Below are positions 9,587 to 18,404 of a stretch of DNA of 64,000 nt, piece after piece. The position numbers and the translations under genes are program-made. The notes beneath the pieces were generated by a model. The model was not told where the DNA came from, searched no databases, and saw only the letters and a list, made by a program, of their open reading frames with translations. The stretch is from assembly GCA_027694045.1 (NCBI GenBank), contig JAQEWB010000010.1, positions 1-64,000 on the forward strand, written 5' to 3'. Source of the DNA: Bacillaceae bacterium OF18-1A (GTDB lineage Bacteria; Bacillota; Bacilli; Bacillales; Bacillaceae_G). The stretch's first letter is position 1. Each line of letters opens with the position of its first letter.

Positions 9587-11545
9587 ATGAACGTGAAAGA
9601 AAAAACATACTTAAGTATAGAAGAAATTATTTCATTACCAACCTTATCAAGTACAAACATAAGTGATGATGGCAAGAACGTAGCATTTGTTAAGAAGACA
9701 GCTAACTGGAAAGACAATACATATAGAAATCATGTATGGATATATGAAAAAGGTAAAGGACAGAGTTATCCATTAACAAATGGGGATATAGATAGTACAT
9801 GCCCGTTATGGTCTCCAAATTCTAGGGATATTGCATACCTTAGCCCTGTTGGTAATGGGAAAAATCAAATCTTCGTTAAGTCATTAGATGGTTATGGTGG
9901 GGTGCAAATTACTGATGAGGAAGAAGGGATCAGTACATTCAAATGGGAGCCTACCGGTAAAGGTTTTTATTATATTGCAAACTCAAAAGAATGTGAGGAA
10001 ATAAAGAAACGTAAGGAGCTATATGGAGATTTTCAACATGTAGATAAGGAACATCAGAATAATTGTCTATATTACATTGAAATAGAAAAAGTGATACAAA
10101 ATGATAAAGAGAAACGAGAGATTAAGGGTGTTTATCCATTAACTGACGGTAAGGATTTTTATATACATAACTTTGATATTTCAAATGATGGGGAAAAGGT
10201 TGTATGTATGGCTACACCAAGCCCGAGCGATCATATGAATGGTGACCTATACATATTGGATGTTGAGGCTAGGGAACTACAACAGATGAATGTAGATAAG
10301 TTGTTGGGCGGGAGCGTTTGTTTTTCTCCAGAGGGCAGCAAAATCTGTTACTCAGCAAGCATAAGAGAGAAGGATTACTATAGAAACCATATACAAGAAA
10401 GTGTATTAGAGATATATGATATGAATACTGGAGAGGTAATTCAGCCTCTAACAAACTTTGATAGTACGGTTACCCCATTACAGTGGATAGCTAAAGGAAT
10501 TTTAATTAGATGGCAGGATAAAACGAATTATCGTATTGGATTATTAGCTGAAGATGGCACTGTGGAAATATTAAGCGAAAAAGTAGATGGGTTTATAATG
10601 GATGCCTCTATAACAAAGGATGGCAATCATATAACATATACTAAGGCTATAACAAATGAAACCTTTGAAATCTATTTGGATGATAAAAAAATAACGGATG
10701 AGAATAGCTTTTTCGAAGGGAAGCTTAAAAGTAACAGGGAAATCATCTCATGGCAAAGTAGTGATGGTCTTGAAATAGAGGGTGTTTTATCAATTCCAGT
10801 AGAATTTGACGCAAATAAAAAATATCCTTTATTAGTAGTAATTCACGGTGGTCCGGCTTGGGCATCCTTTCCGATATTTTCAGACTGCTTCAATGAGAAA
10901 TATCCGATTGAACAGTTTATCGAAAAAGGCTTTATCGTTTTAGAGCCAAACTACAGAGGAAGTTCTGGTTATGGTAATGAATTCTTAAAAGCAAACTATA
11001 GAAAACAGGGAATCGCTGACTACGATGATGTTATATCAGGGGTGGATAAACTAGTTGAACAAGGGATAGTGGATATAGATAGAGTAGGAGTTATGGGATG
11101 GAGCAACGGGGGATATATATCAGCTTTCTGTTCTACATTTAGTAATAGATTTAAAGCTATTTCAGTTGGGGGCGGAATTACGAACTGGAGTACTCATTAT
11201 GTAAATACAGATATTCCTTATTTTATTAGAATGCATTTAGGAGATACTCCATGGAATGATCCAGAGATCTATACGAAGACATCACCAATGACGTATATTA
11301 AATCAGCCTGTACGCCTACCTTAATCCAACATGGCGAAAAGGATGCAAGAATTCCAATTACAAATGCATATGAGCTACATCAAGGATTAAAGGATATGGA
11401 AGTTGATACAGAATTAATTATATTTAAAGGAATGGCATATAGTTCTGACCAACCAGGAGTTCATGTGGCTATTATGAAGCAGAACTTGATGTGGTTTTCA
11501 CATTATATTCTTGGAGAAAGTATGGAGGGTTTTAGTACTATATAA
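9587..11545 (+). CDS. S9 family peptidase (prolyl oligopeptidase / acylaminoacyl-peptidase type)
   Basis: This is a 652-residue serine peptidase. Residues about 25-370 form WD40-like beta-propeller strands (repeated SDDGKNVAFV and SPNSRDIAYLS type segments). Residues about 390-650 are an alpha/beta hydrolase. The catalytic triad is visible as Ser506 in GWSNGGY, Asp586 in HGEKDARIP and His626 in PGVHVAI. I chose the ATG at 9587 because AAGGGGC lies 8-9 nt upstream; the earlier in-frame ATG at 9539 has no ribosome site. There is no signal peptide, so it is probably a cytoplasmic peptidase degrading short peptides. The substrate is not predictable. Confidence 0.88.
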   Translation: MNVKEKTYLSIEEIISLPTLSSTNISDDGKNVAFVKKTANWKDNTYRNHVWIYEKGKGQSYPLTNGDIDSTCPLWSPNSRDIAYLSPVGNGKNQIFVKSLDGYGGVQITDEEEGISTFKWEPTGKGFYYIANSKECEEIKKRKELYGDFQHVDKEHQNNCLYYIEIEKVIQNDKEKREIKGVYPLTDGKDFYIHNFDISNDGEKVVCMATPSPSDHMNGDLYILDVEARELQQMNVDKLLGGSVCFSPEGSKICYSASIREKDYYRNHIQESVLEIYDMNTGEVIQPLTNFDSTVTPLQWIAKGILIRWQDKTNYRIGLLAEDGTVEILSEKVDGFIMDASITKDGNHITYTKAITNETFEIYLDDKKITDENSFFEGKLKSNREIISWQSSDGLEIEGVLSIPVEFDANKKYPLLVVIHGGPAWASFPIFSDCFNEKYPIEQFIEKGFIVLEPNYRGSSGYGNEFLKANYRKQGIADYDDVISGVDKLVEQGIVDIDRVGVMGWSNGGYISAFCSTFSNRFKAISVGGGITNWSTHYVNTDIPYFIRMHLGDTPWNDPEIYTKTSPMTYIKSACTPTLIQHGEKDARIPITNAYELHQGLKDMEVDTELIIFKGMAYSSDQPGVHVAIMKQNLMWFSHYILGESMEGFSTI

Positions 11546-11663
11546 TGGATATCTGCACAGGGATTATTCGTTGTGCAATCGGGCCAGATTGTTGTAAACT
11601 GCATTTAAACCATTATTGAGAAGATTTAAGTGGTTATAAGGAAGCGTAATTCGGAGGACTAAT

Positions 11664-12230
11664 ATGACAGAGAATAAAAATGTGCTACCAGTAGAACAGC
11701 GTGAAGAACTATTAAAAGTATTACAAGCTCGTTTTGAGAAAAACATGAACCGCCATGAAGATCTTGAATGGGCTAAAGTTGAGGTAAAGCTGAATGCTAA
11801 CCCTGAAAAGTTATGGTCACTTAATGAAATGGAAGTGACTGGCGGTGAACCGGATGTTGTTGGATATGACAAAGAGAAGGACGAGTATATTTTCTGCGAT
11901 TGTTCAAAGGAGAGTCCTAAAGGTCGTAGAAGCCTTTGTTATGATCTTGAAGCATTAGAAGCAAGAAAAAAACATAAACCAGAAAATAACGTTATTGATG
12001 TGGCAACTGCTATGGGTATTGAACTATTAACAGAAGAACAATATCGAGAGTTGCAAAAACTTGGGGATTTTGACATGAAATCATCAAGTTGGGTACAAAC
12101 ACCTTCAGATATTAGAGAGCTTGGTGGAGCTCTATTTTGCGATTATCGCTTCGGACATGTTTTCGTGTACCACAATGGAGCAGATTCCTATTATGCTGCC
12201 AGAGGTTTCCGAGGCTCGTTAAAAGTTTAA
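11664..12230 (+). CDS. DUF4256 family protein
   Basis: This 188-residue soluble protein matches what I recall as DUF4256 (EVTGGEPDVVGYDKE, FCDCSKESPKGRRSLCYD, ALEARKKHKP and the C-terminal YYAARGFRGSLKV). It has no membrane segment. The ribosome site GGAGG lies 9 nt before the ATG. Two Cys residues in CDCSKE and conserved Arg/Asp could suggest metal or nucleic-acid binding, but function is unknown. A long symmetrical terminator follows. Confidence 0.75.
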   Translation: MTENKNVLPVEQREELLKVLQARFEKNMNRHEDLEWAKVEVKLNANPEKLWSLNEMEVTGGEPDVVGYDKEKDEYIFCDCSKESPKGRRSLCYDLEALEARKKHKPENNVIDVATAMGIELLTEEQYRELQKLGDFDMKSSSWVQTPSDIRELGGALFCDYRFGHVFVYHNGADSYYAARGFRGSLKV

Positions 12231-12240
12231 ATTAGGATGA

Positions 12241-12278
12241 ATAAGAAAAAGAGCCTATACTCAGGCTCTTTTTCTTAT
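12241..12278 (+). terminator. Bidirectional terminator
   Basis: A perfect 16-bp inverted repeat (ATAAGAAAAAGAGCCT and its complement) around a 6-nt loop has A- and T-rich flanks. It serves the DUF4256 gene and the convergent DoxX gene. Confidence 0.9.
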
Positions 12279-12302
12279 TTATATTTTAAGAGTAAACTGT
12301 TA

Positions 12303-12809
12303 CTATGCAGTTTTACTTAATTTATATGTTCCGTGGTTGTCTTTACGGAAAAGTTTAGGGAAAACATAGCCATCTAGTCCAATACGTCCAGCGTTTTGCC
12401 CTGCAACTAAAATGAACATAGTCAAAATAAGCAGGTTTGGATTTACACTAACAGTTCCGCTTAATAAAAATGAAAGATTCATTATGATTCCGAAAAATGC
12501 AGCTGTTTTTGTTAATCCGCCTAAAATTAAACCTAGACCCACTAAAATTTCTCCCCATTGAACTAAAAAGCTAAATAGGTCTGCGTTTGGAAGGACAAAA
12601 TGTTGAAGAAAATCTGCCCACCAACTTTGTACTGCAGGATGGTCACCTGATGCTTGAGCAATAGCACCCTTTAGAAAACCACTTGCGTCAAAAGATTGTC
12701 CGAAGACTTTGCCTATCCCAGCAGCGAGCCATGTATATCCTATGTAAAGCCGTAAAAGTAATAATATGAAAGTAGCACGTTTATCAGTTCTTAAAAAATT
12801 GATAACCAT
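12303..12809 (-). CDS. DoxX family membrane protein
   Basis: This is a 168-residue membrane protein with four predicted helices (about residues 14-34, 78-98, 102-118 and 122-142). The DoxX family pattern is seen in LLLLRLYIGYTWLAAGIGKV and WGEILVGLGLILGG. DoxX-type proteins (for example B. subtilis CatD) are membrane subunits associated with thiol, quinone or respiratory stress functions. The gene is monocistronic. Its promoter is overlaid by a perfect Rex operator, which implies induction when the NADH/NAD+ ratio rises, that is, under oxygen limitation. The ribosome site GGAGGG lies 7 nt before the start. Confidence 0.85.
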   Translation of the reverse strand: MVINFLRTDKRATFILLLLRLYIGYTWLAAGIGKVFGQSFDASGFLKGAIAQASGDHPAVQSWWADFLQHFVLPNADLFSFLVQWGEILVGLGLILGGLTKTAAFFGIIMNLSFLLSGTVSVNPNLLILTMFILVAGQNAGRIGLDGYVFPKLFRKDNHGTYKLSKTA

Positions 12810-12841
12810 TGAAATCCCTCCAATATTGTATTTACAAGTTT

Positions 12842-12876
12842 ATTATATATCCATTGTGAAAAAATTCACAATGGAT
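12842..12876 (-). promoter_or_regulatory. Promoter with Rex operator upstream of doxX
   Basis: On the minus strand, TTGTGA (12866-12871), an 18-bp spacer and TATAAT (12842-12847) form a sigma-A promoter. The perfect palindrome ATCCATTGTGAA-AAAA-TTCACAATGGAT (12849-12876) covers the -35 and spacer. Its core, TTGTGAA-N4-TTCACAA, is the published Rex consensus. Repression by Rex through promoter occlusion is the expected mode. Confidence 0.85.
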
Positions 12877-12913
12877 AAAGTGTGAACAAAAGTAGTGTTT
12901 TTTATGAAAATAA

Positions 12914-12949
12914 AAAAGGCATACAACAATCATATGTTATATGCCTTTT
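12914..12949 (-). terminator. Terminator of the lipoprotein gene
   Basis: AAAAGGCATA and TATGCCTTTT pair around an internal CATATG-rich loop, downstream of the minus-strand lipoprotein gene. Confidence 0.7.
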
Positions 12950-12968
12950 CTATTATATATTTAGTAAG

Positions 12969-14240
12969 TTATTTAGGTAATGTAAATTTAGCTTTTTTAC
13001 CTTGTGAAATATCTTTAGCTTCTTTATTTCTCATAGGTCCTAACTCAATCTCAAAACTTTTGTCTTTCCAAATCTTTTCATACTGCTCTTGATCTAAAAT
13101 AAATACTTGTAGTAACTCTCCAGATGTTCCCGTTTTGACTGCAGCGTTATAGTCGTAATTTAGTAGCATACCTTCATTAATCGTATATTGTGTACCATCA
13201 TTCACTCTCAATGTAGAGCTTATAGGAGATAGTGAAACGTCTTGAGCATCTTTGTTATCAAGTTTGAATTTCACTGTTAATAGAACAATACCATTTTTGA
13301 AACTTGCAAATCGTGGAGCCTCGACGGAATTTGGCGTGAATTGAGCAAACTGATATCCATCTAATGTAACATGAACAGCACCTAATTCTTGACTACTATT
13401 GATACTTGATTTCTCTTTTAACATTTTCTTATCGCCCATGTTATTAGCAGTAGCCTTATCTTGGTAGAAAGTTTTATCTGTTGCAACCTTTTCAGAACCT
13501 TGTTTGTTTAAACTTAATGAAAAGTTTCCAGGGCTTCCGATTGGAGCATCAAATTTTCCTTTATTAGCTTGTGCAGTTGGAACTGTGACTGAGACTGTTG
13601 AGAGGCTCGAAATCTTCGTTAAATCATCTTTTCCGAATGGATACGCGATATAACCAGAAATAGTTTCCCCTGCTTTTACTAAGTAATCATTCGTTGGAGC
13701 AAGCTTAGTTGGTAGCTGATCTTCCTTTGGAATTAAATCTTTATAGTTACTATATACTTTCTGAGCGCCAGTAAATGACATGTCCAATGCTGGCATATAA
13801 TAAATATCTTTAGCTGAACTATTTTTTACGCTATAGTTTGCAAGAATAACCCCGCCCTCTGTTTGACGGTTAAATGGAATATTAAAGTCCGTATGGAATC
13901 CGTTCAATTCAACTAATGTATAACTATTCAGTGATACGGAAACATCTTCAGCTTTATGGACTTGTGGTTCCTTATTTTCAAAAAGAACTTTTGTTTTACC
14001 ACCTGTTTCTTTTTCCATATAGGAAATTAGTTTAGAGAAATCGCTTGAGCTAGTAGCTGTATTTTCAGGCTTTTTATCTTCGGATTTTTTCTCTTCAGGT
14101 TTATTCTCTTTCGTTGTATCCGTTTTTTCTGTTTTGTTTTCTTTTTGTTCTTTATTTGTCGTATCGCTTTGACCACAGCCGGTTGTTAAAAAAACTGCTA
14201 CGATTACTGTAGAAAATAAAGAAAGTAATTTTTTTGACAT
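12969..14240 (-). CDS. Lipoprotein, DUF5068-like
   Basis: This is a 423-residue exported lipoprotein. The type II signal peptide ends in lipobox LTTGC (Cys22). A Lys/Glu/Thr-rich linker follows (about 25-65), then two similar domains in the second half containing VHVTLDGYQFAQF and VSVSLNSYTLVEL. These repeated segments suggest two beta-sandwich units of the DUF4352/DUF5068 type. I believe DUF5068 is the closest family but am not certain. The role at the cell surface is unknown. The ATG is preceded by GGGGGAAGAAAC. No partner gene is adjacent. Confidence 0.65.
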   Translation of the reverse strand: MSKKLLSLFSTVIVAVFLTTGCGQSDTTNKEQKENKTEKTDTTKENKPEEKKSEDKKPENTATSSSDFSKLISYMEKETGGKTKVLFENKEPQVHKAEDVSVSLNSYTLVELNGFHTDFNIPFNRQTEGGVILANYSVKNSSAKDIYYMPALDMSFTGAQKVYSNYKDLIPKEDQLPTKLAPTNDYLVKAGETISGYIAYPFGKDDLTKISSLSTVSVTVPTAQANKGKFDAPIGSPGNFSLSLNKQGSEKVATDKTFYQDKATANNMGDKKMLKEKSSINSSQELGAVHVTLDGYQFAQFTPNSVEAPRFASFKNGIVLLTVKFKLDNKDAQDVSLSPISSTLRVNDGTQYTINEGMLLNYDYNAAVKTGTSGELLQVFILDQEQYEKIWKDKSFEIELGPMRNKEAKDISQGKKAKFTLPK

Positions 14241-14677
14241 GTTTCTTCCCCCTATTTGTGTAAAACTGAACTCTCACATTAGCCCCACGTTTTATTATAA
14301 AAAACAGAGACAGTATTTACCAGTGTTTTTCTGATTATTTTAATTATTTAGTTATTGTAATATACTAAGATTAGTAGAAGTTTGGCATGGAAATATTTAC
14401 TTTTATTTTTTATTATTTGAGATATTACATCATATTGGTATGATAGAAATAGAGATATATGGAGAGGGGACAAAGACTCAATATGTGGATGAACTTGTAA
14501 TGATTAGAAATGAGATAGATGAATTTTTCTTTCATAAGTGAGGGTTTATTTAGCTATCTGTAAATCATGCAAGGACTGCATATTTGGCTTGTACATCCCT
14601 TTTATAAGGATAATGGGTAGGGAAATTTATATCTCTTACATTAAAATATGCGTCCTTTAAACTTGGAGGAGTATATG
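14241..14677. other. 437-bp intergenic region with possible gene remnant
   Basis: This stretch separates the divergent lipoprotein and SDR genes. It must hold both promoters, though I see no convincing hexamer pair. An open reading frame of 33 codons at 14440-14541 on the plus strand (begins MIEIEIYGEG, ends DEFFFHK) has no ribosome site and could be the truncated start of a lost gene. The rest shows no further coding potential. Confidence 0.4.
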
Positions 14678-15451
14678 ATGAATCAATTAAAAAATAAAAT
14701 AGCAGTTGTTACAGGTGTAAGTCGTCTAGATGGTATAGGTGCAGCGATTTGTAAAGAATTAGCTGAGGCAGGATACGATATATTTTTTACGTATTGGACA
14801 GAGTATGATAAAGAGATGCCTTGGGGCGTTGAGCAAAACGAACAAATACAATTAAAAGAAGAGTTATTAAAAAATGGTGTCAAAGTATCGAACATGGAGT
14901 TAGATTTAACTCAGAATGATGCACCGAAAGAGCTTATAAATAAAGTTACTGAGCAACTTGGATACCCTCATATATTAATTAATAATGCGGCGTATTCTAC
15001 GAATAATGATTTCTCTAATTTGACTGCTGAAGATCTGGATAAGCATTACATGGTAAATATTCGTGCGACTACATTACTCAGTAGTCAATTTGCCCGAGGA
15101 TTTGATAAAAAATCTGGTGGTAGAATTGTGAATATGACTTCGGGGCAATTTCAAGGGCCTATGGTTGGAGAACTAGCGTATGCAACAACGAAGGGAGCTA
15201 TTGACGCTCTTACTAGTTCGTTGTCAGCTGAGGTAGCTCATTTAGGAATAACAGTGAATGCAATTAATCCAGGTCCAACTAGTACAGGGTGGATGACTGA
15301 AGAGATAAAGCGAGGATTAAAACCAATGTTTCCTTTCGGTAGAATTGGTGAGCCGAAGGATGCAGCAAGGCTCATTAAGTTTTTAGTAAGTGAAGAAGCA
15401 GAGTGGATTACTGGACAAGTTATTCATTCAGAAGGTGGGTTTAAAAGATAA
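14678..15451 (+). CDS. SDR family oxidoreductase
   Basis: This is a short-chain dehydrogenase/reductase of about 257 residues. The cofactor loop is TGVSRLDGIGAAI (a variant of TGxxxGIG, with an insertion resembling SDRs of the 3-oxoacyl-reductase type), with NNAAYS near residue 97. The catalytic Tyr and Lys are in YATTKGA near 170, after Ser in MTSGQ. The C-terminal end VIHSEGGFKR fits the classical family. I prefer ATG 14678, 8 nt from GGAGG (14665-14669); ATG 14675 is possible. The substrate is unknown. The stop codon lies inside the direct repeat that flanks a mobile repeat element. Confidence 0.87.
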   Translation: MNQLKNKIAVVTGVSRLDGIGAAICKELAEAGYDIFFTYWTEYDKEMPWGVEQNEQIQLKEELLKNGVKVSNMELDLTQNDAPKELINKVTEQLGYPHILINNAAYSTNNDFSNLTAEDLDKHYMVNIRATTLLSSQFARGFDKKSGGRIVNMTSGQFQGPMVGELAYATTKGAIDALTSSLSAEVAHLGITVNAINPGPTSTGWMTEEIKRGLKPMFPFGRIGEPKDAARLIKFLVSEEAEWITGQVIHSEGGFKR

Positions 15452-15580
15452 AGTGAAACTTTAATCAGTGGGGGCATCCACCACTGATTATTAGCCCTCA
15501 CCAATTGGGCTTTTACGGGCAGTTGATTCCCACCTAACTTCTTTGCTTCTGCTGAATTTTGCCCGCTAAAGCGGGATAAA
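15448..15580 (+). mobile_element. bcr1-like short mobile repeat with ATAAA flanks
   Basis: A 123-bp element (15453-15575) is flanked by direct copies of ATAAA (15448-15452 and 15576-15580). It contains the hairpin ATCAGTGG...CCACTGAT, the pair TAGCCCTCACCAATTGGGCTT and the end hairpin CCCGCTAAAGCGGG. From memory this matches bcr1, a B. cereus-group repeat of about 155 bp that duplicates a TTTAT target. The 5' target copy contains the SDR stop codon. The family name is recalled, not verified. Confidence 0.6.
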
Positions 15581-15618
15581 AAGAAGGTATCTCACCAGGG
15601 TGAGATACCTTCTTTTTT
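15580..15618. terminator. Bidirectional terminator between SDR and metP
   Basis: AAGAAGGTATCTCACC and GGTGAGATACCTTCTT form a 16-bp stem with A/T runs on both sides. It overlaps the metP stop codon. Confidence 0.9.
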
Positions 15619-16285
15619 AATCTTTCTTCAGTCTTCGTGCAACACCATTTCCTAAAGACTGTAATCCTTGAACGAGAATAATTAAAATAAAGACAGTTGC
15701 ATACATTACTTCAGGTTCGTAGCGTAAATGTCCGAAGCGGTATGCTAAATCCCCTAGACCGCCAGCACCTACAAGGCCAGCCATTGCTGTTGCACCGATT
15801 AAGCCAATTGTTGCAATTGTTAATCCAAGTACAAGGGAGGGACGAGCTTCTTTCACCATGACGTGCCAAATGATTTTTATAGTAGAGACTCCCATCGCTT
15901 GGTAGGCTTCAATGACACCGCGATCTACTTCTAGTAAAGCTGTCTCCATTAAACGTGCAATATAAGGGGCTGTGAATACGACAAGTGGTACAATAACGCC
16001 TTGCACGCCAATGGATGTTCCCATTAGAAACTTTGTGAAAGGTAAAATAAAGAATAATAGAATGATAAATGGAAGAGAGCGAATAACATTAATAACCGTA
16101 TTAAGAATAGGATAAATGATTTTATTTTCATGCTGTCCACCAGGTCTCGTTAAAACAAGCGTAACACCGAGTGGCAGTGCAATAAGGATCGAGATGAGTA
16201 ATGAAATAGATGTCATTTGAAAGGTTTGGATTGTGGCTTCCCATATGACTTTACCCCATTCATCCAAAAAGGACTTGTTTCCCAT
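15617..16285 (-). CDS. metP: Methionine ABC transporter permease MetP
   Basis: This 222-residue inner-membrane permease imports methionine together with MetN and MetQ. Five or so helices are visible (about residues 20-45, 60-85, 90-110, 150-175 and 185-210). The EAA-type coupling loop, EAYQAMGVSTIKIIWHVMVKEA, sits near residues 125-146. The start follows GGAGGTAG and lies within the end of metN (overlap of 26 bp), so the two are translationally coupled. It is the last gene of metQ-metN-metP. Confidence 0.94.
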   Translation of the reverse strand: MGNKSFLDEWGKVIWEATIQTFQMTSISLLISILIALPLGVTLVLTRPGGQHENKIIYPILNTVINVIRSLPFIILLFFILPFTKFLMGTSIGVQGVIVPLVVFTAPYIARLMETALLEVDRGVIEAYQAMGVSTIKIIWHVMVKEARPSLVLGLTIATIGLIGATAMAGLVGAGGLGDLAYRFGHLRYEPEVMYATVFILIILVQGLQSLGNGVARRLKKD

Positions 16286-17300
16286 AGTCTGTTCTACCTC
16301 CTTCTACGATGATTCCTTGCTCTTGTAAAAAGGATAAAGCACGGTTTACCTCGCTTTTTTCACCCTGCATATGAACGACAAGTTTCCCATATGCCTCATG
16401 TTTTAACTGTGTAATATTACCGGACAAAATATTCGGATATACTTTGAAACGTTTCGTCGCGACAGCTAATGCTGGCTCCCCTGAAGAATGTCCTATAAAA
16501 GAAAGTGTTACAATTTCACCAGTAGTTTGTAGTTCTTTTTGTACTTCTTCTGGGATTTTCGCTGCAAATGCGCTATTTACAAATTTCTTTGTTGTTACAT
16601 GTTGTGGGTTTGTGAAAATATCTTTTACAGTCCCGCTTTCGACTACAGATCCATGTTCCATAACAGCAACGCGGTCACATATACGCTGAATGACATTCAT
16701 TTCATGTGTAATGAGTAAAATCGTAATTCCGATTTCTTCGTTAATCTTTAATAGCAAATCAAGGATAGAATCGGTTGTTTCTGGATCTAATGCGCTCGTT
16801 GCTTCATCACTTAATAAAACTTCAGGTTCATGTGATAGTGCACGAGCAATTGCAACACGCTGTTTTTGACCACCAGAAAGTTCGCTTGGATACGCATCTT
16901 TTCGATTAAAAAGATCGACAATGCGTAAATACTTTTCTACTCTTTTTTCAATTTCTGCTTTTGGAATGCCAGCAAGACGTAACGGTAATGCGATATTTTC
17001 ATAAACGGTAACAGTTTTGAGTAAATTGAATCCTTGAAAAATCATCCCGATTTTTTGTCTCGCTTTTGCTAGTTCTTTTGTCGATAAAGTTGTTAAGTCT
17101 TGATTGTTTACAATGATATTTCCTGTCGTTGGTTTTTCTAATAAATTTACACAGCGAATTAATGTACTTTTACCAGCACCGCTATATCCGATGATTCCAA
17201 ATACTTCGCCCTTTGCTACTTTAATAGAAGTTGATTTAAGAGCTTCGACATTCCCCTTTTTTGTTGAAAATACTTTGGAAATATTTTTTAATTCGATCAT
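16260..17300 (-). CDS. metN: Methionine ABC transporter ATP-binding protein MetN
   Basis: This 346-residue ATPase energises methionine import. Walker A is GYSGAGKST (38-46), the signature is LSGGQKQRVAIARAL near 140, and Walker B is EVLLSDEATSALDP near 162 with H-loop LLITHEM. The C-terminal 80 residues form the NIL (ACT-like) domain that senses methionine and mediates trans-inhibition in this family. It begins 12 bp after metQ with ribosome site GGAG. Confidence 0.95.
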   Translation of the reverse strand: MIELKNISKVFSTKKGNVEALKSTSIKVAKGEVFGIIGYSGAGKSTLIRCVNLLEKPTTGNIIVNNQDLTTLSTKELAKARQKIGMIFQGFNLLKTVTVYENIALPLRLAGIPKAEIEKRVEKYLRIVDLFNRKDAYPSELSGGQKQRVAIARALSHEPEVLLSDEATSALDPETTDSILDLLLKINEEIGITILLITHEMNVIQRICDRVAVMEHGSVVESGTVKDIFTNPQHVTTKKFVNSAFAAKIPEEVQKELQTTGEIVTLSFIGHSSGEPALAVATKRFKVYPNILSGNITQLKHEAYGKLVVHMQGEKSEVNRALSFLQEQGIIVEGGRTDYGKQVLFG

Positions 17301-17312
17301 TATCGTCAGCTC

Positions 17313-18125
17313 CTACCAAGACGGTAAAACAGAACCATCAAATTTTTTCTCAATAAATTCTTTTACTTCTTTAGATTGATAAGCTTTCTTTAATTTATTT
17401 ACAACAGCATCATCTTTATTTTCAGTACGAACAACGACCCAGTTCACATATGGTGAATCTTTTCCTTCTTGGAAAATAGAATCTTTCGCTGGGCTTAATT
17501 TTGCACCTAATGCGAAGTTCGTGTTGATTGCAGCTGCTTTCACTTCACTTAGCTGCGTTGGTAGTTGAGATGCCTCTAATTCAACAATCTTTAAATTTTT
17601 CGGGTTTTCAATTACATCTTTTGCAGTCGCTTTTTCTGTAGCTTTTGGATCTACCTTTAAAACACCAGCTTTTTCAAATAGCTTTAAAGCTCGAAGTTCA
17701 TTCGTTGGATCATTGGGTACAGCGATTGCATCACCCTCTTTTAATTCTTTTACATCTTTTAAGCTTTTTGAATATACGCCCATAGGGAATGTTACTGTTG
17801 AAAATACTTCAGTTAATTTCATATTGCGTTCAGCTTTAAATACGTCTAAATATGATTTCGTTTGATAGCTATTTACATCAAGGCTTTTTTCATCTAATGA
17901 TACGTTTGGTGCTACATAATCATTAAATACTTTTACTTCAATTTCGAGACCATCTTTCGCTGCAACTTCTTTCACCTTTTCGAAAATTTGTTCATGCGGA
18001 CCGCCTGTTACACCAACGGTAATCTTTTTCTCATCTAATGCTTTTATCTCTTTATCAGAATTAGCACCACATGCACCTAATAACAATACAGCTCCGCTTA
18101 CAATGCTCAATAATACTTTTTTCAT
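17313..18125 (-). CDS. metQ: Methionine-binding lipoprotein MetQ
   Basis: This is a 270-residue surface substrate-binding lipoprotein of the NlpA family. The signal peptide ends in lipobox LLGAC (Cys19). Family segments KITVGVTGGPHEQIFEKVK, NDPTNELRALKLFEKAG and the C-terminal FDGSVLPSW are present. It is the promoter-proximal gene and lies directly downstream of a SAM riboswitch, so expression should rise when SAM is scarce. Confidence 0.95.
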   Translation of the reverse strand: MKKVLLSIVSGAVLLLGACGANSDKEIKALDEKKITVGVTGGPHEQIFEKVKEVAAKDGLEIEVKVFNDYVAPNVSLDEKSLDVNSYQTKSYLDVFKAERNMKLTEVFSTVTFPMGVYSKSLKDVKELKEGDAIAVPNDPTNELRALKLFEKAGVLKVDPKATEKATAKDVIENPKNLKIVELEASQLPTQLSEVKAAAINTNFALGAKLSPAKDSIFQEGKDSPYVNWVVVRTENKDDAVVNKLKKAYQSKEVKEFIEKKFDGSVLPSW

Positions 18126-18154
18126 CTATAATTCCCCCTTAATATACGATCCAA

Positions 18155-18324
18155 AATAAAAAGCACCTCTCAAAATAAGAGAGGTGCCGAATAGACAAAA
18201 TAGGTTCCTCTCTTATCTTCCAAAACGAAAATTCGTTTTGCAGGAATTAGCACCTTAGCTTATACGTTATAAGCTCGGTTGCCGGGCATCATCGGGCCAG
18301 TCCCTCCGCCACTCTTGATAAGAG
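18155..18324 (-). promoter_or_regulatory. SAM-I (S-box) riboswitch controlling metQNP
   Basis: On the minus strand the closing stem pairs CTCTTATC (18317-18324) with GATAAGAG (18210-18217). Between them lie the conserved core GAGGGACTGGCCCGATGA, GCCCGGCAACC and GGTGCTAATTCCTGCA. An expression platform follows: GGCACCTCTC/GAGAGGTGC with a T run (18155-18187). SAM binding should favour the terminator and shut off methionine import. Confidence 0.96.
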
Positions 18325-18404
18325 TTTGTATATGTAGTTTTTAGATATGGTACTAATAGTAAATCTTACAAAAAGAATTGTCAATGTTATTTTCTGAAAA
18401 TATT

